In this document: in pieces, positions 32,631 through 34,818 of the stretch | Layout: the number at the start of each line of letters is the position of its first letter | How positions within the stretch are numbered: the first letter of the stretch is position 1 | NCBI RefSeq assembly: GCF_900091955.1 | Contig: NZ_FMDF01000076.1 | Span: 1 to 34,818, forward strand | DNA: 34,818 bases | Direction: 5' to 3' | Origin: Streptomyces sp. Ncost-T10-10d | Lineage (GTDB): Bacteria; Actinomycetota; Actinomycetes; Streptomycetales; Streptomycetaceae | Program-made: the position numbers and the translations under genes | Notes under the pieces: generated by a model | What the model was told of the DNA's origin: nothing | What the model saw: only the letters and a program-made list of their open reading frames with translations | Databases searched by the model: none

Positions 32631-34439
32631 ATGCGACGTCTCGTCGCGCGGAATGTGTCGTTGCCGGTTGTCTTCGCCGCTGTCGTCACGGTTGTGGCAG
32701 CCGCCCCGTCCTCGTCTGTACCACCGACCGCACCGCCGCCCAAGTCGCCTGTCGCGGTGGGTTACGGAGGGGCGGTCGCCAGCGTCGACGCGGATGCCTC
32801 GGCCGCCGGTATCGAGGTGCTCCGCAAGGGCGGCAACGCGGTGGACGCAGCGGTGGCGACCGCGGCGGCGCTCGGTGTCACCGAGCCCTACTCGTCAGGT
32901 CTCGGCGGTGGCGGCTACTTCGTCTACTACGACGCCAGGAAGCACACCGTGGAGACGATCGACGGCCGGGAGACCGCACCGCGCAGCGCGGACTCCTCGC
33001 TGTTCCTGGAAAACGGCAAGCCGCTCGCCTTCGCCGACGCCGTCACCAGTGGACTGGCCGTGGGCACCCCCGGCACCCCGGCCACCTGGGACACCGCGCT
33101 CGACACCTGGGGAAGCAAGTCGCTGCGGCAGGTGCTGAAGCCGGCCGAGCGGCTGGCCAAGGACGGCTTCGTCGTCGACAGCACGTTCCGCTCGCAGACC
33201 GAGGGGAATCAGGCCAGGTTCGCCGACTTCCCGGCGAGCCGGAAACTCTTCCTGCCGGGCGGACAACTGCCGGTGGTCGGCTCGGTGTTCAAGAACCCCG
33301 ATCTGGCGCGTACGTACGAACAGGTGGGCCGCAAGGGCATCGATGAGCTGTACAAGGGCGAGCTGGCCGACGATGTCGTGCGGACCGTACGCAACCCGCC
33401 CGTGGACCCGAAGGCCACCCGGGTCGTGCGTTCCGGCGACCTCACGGCCAAGGACCTGCGGTCCTACCGGGCGCTGCGGCAGGCTCCGACGAAGGTCGGC
33501 TACCGCGGCCTCGACGTGTACGGCATGGCACCCTCCTCGTCCGGCGGTACGAGCGTCGGCGAGGCGCTCAACATCCTGGAATCCACGGACCTTTCGAAGG
33601 CGAGCGAGGCGCGGTATCTGCATCGCTACATCGAGGCGAGCCGGATCGCGTTCGCGGACCGCGGGCGATGGGTCGGCGACCCCGCGTTCGAGGACGTACC
33701 GACGCAGGGGCTCCTCAGCCAGCGGTTCGCGGACTCGCGGGCATGCCTGATCAAGGACGATGCGGTGCTCACCAGCCCGCTCGCGCCGGGAGACCCCGGC
33801 CACCCGGCCGACTGCAAGTCCGGCGGCACGGCCGCCCCGACGACGTACGAGGGGGAGAACACCACACATCTGACGACGGCCGACAAGTGGGGCAACGTCG
33901 TCGCGTACACGCTGACGATCGAGCAGACCGGCGGCAGCGGCATCACCGTGCCGGGGCGCGGCTATCTGCTCAACAACGAGCTGACCGACTTCTCGTTCGC
34001 GCCCGCCGGCCCGGCGGTCCACGACCCGAATCTGCCGGGTCCGGGCAAGCGGCCGCGCTCGTCCATCTCGCCGACGATCGTGCTGAAGCACGGTGAGCCG
34101 GTGCTGGCCCTGGGCTCGCCGGGTGGTGCCACGATCATCACGACCGTGCTGCAGTCGCTCATCGGCAAGGTCGACCGGGGGCTGCCGCTGGTCGACGCCA
34201 TCGCGGCGCCGCGTGCCAGCCAGCGCAACTCGGCGACGACGGAGATCGAACCGGGGCTGTGGAACAGTCCTGTGCGGGCGGAACTGGAATCGCTGGGGCA
34301 TGTCTTCAAGCTGAACCCGGAGATCGGGGCGGCGACGGGTGTGCAGCGGCTGCCGGACGGACGGTGGCTGGCGGCTGCGGAGAAGGTGCGCCGGGGCGGA
34401 GGTTCGGCCATGGTCGTGACGCCGAGCGGACAGCCGTGA
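32631..34439 (+). CDS. ggt: Secreted gamma-glutamyltransferase
   Basis: The 602-aa protein has an N-terminal signal segment (RRLVARNVSLPVVFAAVVTV), then the GGT fold: VASVDADASAAGIEVLRKGG, YSSGLGGGGYFVYY and DGRETAP. Thr411 in ENTTHLTT is the autoprocessing site and catalytic nucleophile that splits the protein into two subunits. GYLLNNELTDFS and the glycine-rich LGSPGGATIIT follow in the small subunit. It cleaves or transfers the gamma-glutamyl group of glutathione or other gamma-glutamyl compounds outside the cell. ATG 32631 has GGAGG 5 nt upstream. A very strong terminator follows. Confidence 0.92.
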   Translation: MRRLVARNVSLPVVFAAVVTVVAAAPSSSVPPTAPPPKSPVAVGYGGAVASVDADASAAGIEVLRKGGNAVDAAVATAAALGVTEPYSSGLGGGGYFVYYDARKHTVETIDGRETAPRSADSSLFLENGKPLAFADAVTSGLAVGTPGTPATWDTALDTWGSKSLRQVLKPAERLAKDGFVVDSTFRSQTEGNQARFADFPASRKLFLPGGQLPVVGSVFKNPDLARTYEQVGRKGIDELYKGELADDVVRTVRNPPVDPKATRVVRSGDLTAKDLRSYRALRQAPTKVGYRGLDVYGMAPSSSGGTSVGEALNILESTDLSKASEARYLHRYIEASRIAFADRGRWVGDPAFEDVPTQGLLSQRFADSRACLIKDDAVLTSPLAPGDPGHPADCKSGGTAAPTTYEGENTTHLTTADKWGNVVAYTLTIEQTGGSGITVPGRGYLLNNELTDFSFAPAGPAVHDPNLPGPGKRPRSSISPTIVLKHGEPVLALGSPGGATIITTVLQSLIGKVDRGLPLVDAIAAPRASQRNSATTEIEPGLWNSPVRAELESLGHVFKLNPEIGAATGVQRLPDGRWLAAAEKVRRGGGSAMVVTPSGQP

Positions 34440-34463
34440 CGGTACGTCAATAAAGTTACGCAT

Positions 34464-34504
34464 AGGGAGGGTTCCTCGTGCAGCCTGCACGAGGAACCCT
34501 CCCT
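34464..34504 (+). terminator. Strong terminator after ggt
   Basis: agggagggttcctcgtgc at 34464-34481 is the exact complement of 34487-34504, an 18-bp stem with a 5-nt loop (agcct). It starts 25 nt after the ggt stop and is followed by tgctctt. Confidence 0.85.
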
Positions 34505-34556
34505 GCTCTTGACGGGGACATGACTGTCTTTCTTGAGCTCCGTCACGCCAATTACT

Positions 34557-34581
34557 ATACCGGTCGCAGCGGTATTAGAAT
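34557..34581 (+). promoter_or_regulatory. Inverted repeat operator and -10 of the terminal XRE gene
   Basis: ATACCG (34557-34562) and CGGTAT (34570-34575) form an inverted repeat with a 7-nt spacer. It directly abuts TAGAAT (34576-34581), a good -10 hexamer 6 nt before the ATG. The repeat lies where the -35 to -10 spacer should be, the usual position for a repressor site. Confidence 0.5.
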
Positions 34582-34587
34582 GCCGAC

Positions 34588-34818
34588 ATGGTACGAACCC
34601 CCCTGACCCCGGAAGAACGCCGCCGCGGCGAACGCCTCGGAGCGCTGCTCCGCGAGGCGCGTGGCGGGCGCAGCATGGTCGAGATCGCGGCGAGTGCCGG
34701 AATCTCCGCCGAGACGCTGCGCAAGATCGAGACCGGCCGTGCCCCCGACCCCGCCTTCTTCACCGTCGCGGCGCTGGCCGGGGCGCTCGGACTTTCGATG
34801 GACGAACTGCTCACCCGC
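34588..34818 (+). CDS. XRE-family transcriptional regulator, 3' end beyond window
   Basis: The first 77 residues form a complete XRE helix-turn-helix: ERLGALLREARGGRSMVEIA, SAGISAETLRKIETGRAP (turn and recognition helix) and FFTVAALAGALGLSMDELLT. The open frame runs off the window with no stop, though such proteins are often only slightly longer. The ATG at 34588 has no ribosome site, while a -10-like TAGAAT lies 6 nt upstream, so the mRNA is probably leaderless. The adjacent inverted repeat suggests autoregulation. Targets are unknown. Confidence 0.85.
   Translation, partial: MVRTPLTPEERRRGERLGALLREARGGRSMVEIAASAGISAETLRKIETGRAPDPAFFTVAALAGALGLSMDELLTR

Overview
The window is high-GC actinobacterial DNA, almost certainly from a Streptomyces chromosome. 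The evidence is strong G/C bias in third codon positions, GTG and TTG starts, ATGA/GTGA coupling, Streptomyces-type small families (DUF6233, DUF6278 and DUF6479 look-alikes) and a Cml-type chloramphenicol exporter. No rRNA, tRNA or CRISPR array was seen. All assignments come from reading the sequence; no database was searched.

Left part (1-14256) is accessory and partly decayed. It opens with a broken dps gene. A plus-strand run follows: HSL-type esterase, YtcJ-like amidohydrolase, SatP/YaaH-type acetate permease and a small GNAT, ending in a hydrolase remnant and a cluster of perfect hairpins. A second run encodes a BPO-A2-like cofactor-free haloperoxidase/perhydrolase and a translationally coupled flavin monooxygenase plus FMN reductase. 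Two regulators follow: a large LuxR-type (LAL) ATPase and a PucR/CdaR protein. Together these genes suggest an uncharacterised oxidise-then-hydrolyse catabolic module that may yield acetate. Downstream lie a hydrolase N-terminal fragment joined to an IS5-type transposase C-terminal fragment, an apparently intact minus-strand GNAT, and fragments of two different tyrosine recombinases joined head to tail.

Middle part (14276-21610): a fused 3-oxoadipate enol-lactonase/4-carboxymuconolactone decarboxylase (pcaL type), an MBL-fold hydrolase, exodeoxyribonuclease III, a convergent Cml/Cmx-type exporter with a hairpin-containing upstream region, two small minus-strand genes including a DUF6233 protein, a DUF6479-like membrane protein, a frameshifted XRE regulator remnant and a DUF6278 protein.

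Right part (21734-34818) is better preserved. It holds a complete glutamate-type ABC importer (gluABCD order), a CocE-type esterase remnant, a lipoprotein L,D-transpeptidase divergent from a FemX-like/MurJ-like coupled pair, and a two-component system with an overlapping GerMN-like lipoprotein gene. It ends with a secreted gamma-glutamyltransferase, a strong terminator and the start of an XRE regulator gene that looks leaderless and may be self-regulated. Much of this part concerns the cell envelope and amino-acid uptake. At least eight gene remnants in 35 kb point to repeated insertion, deletion and decay, as is common in Streptomyces chromosome arms.
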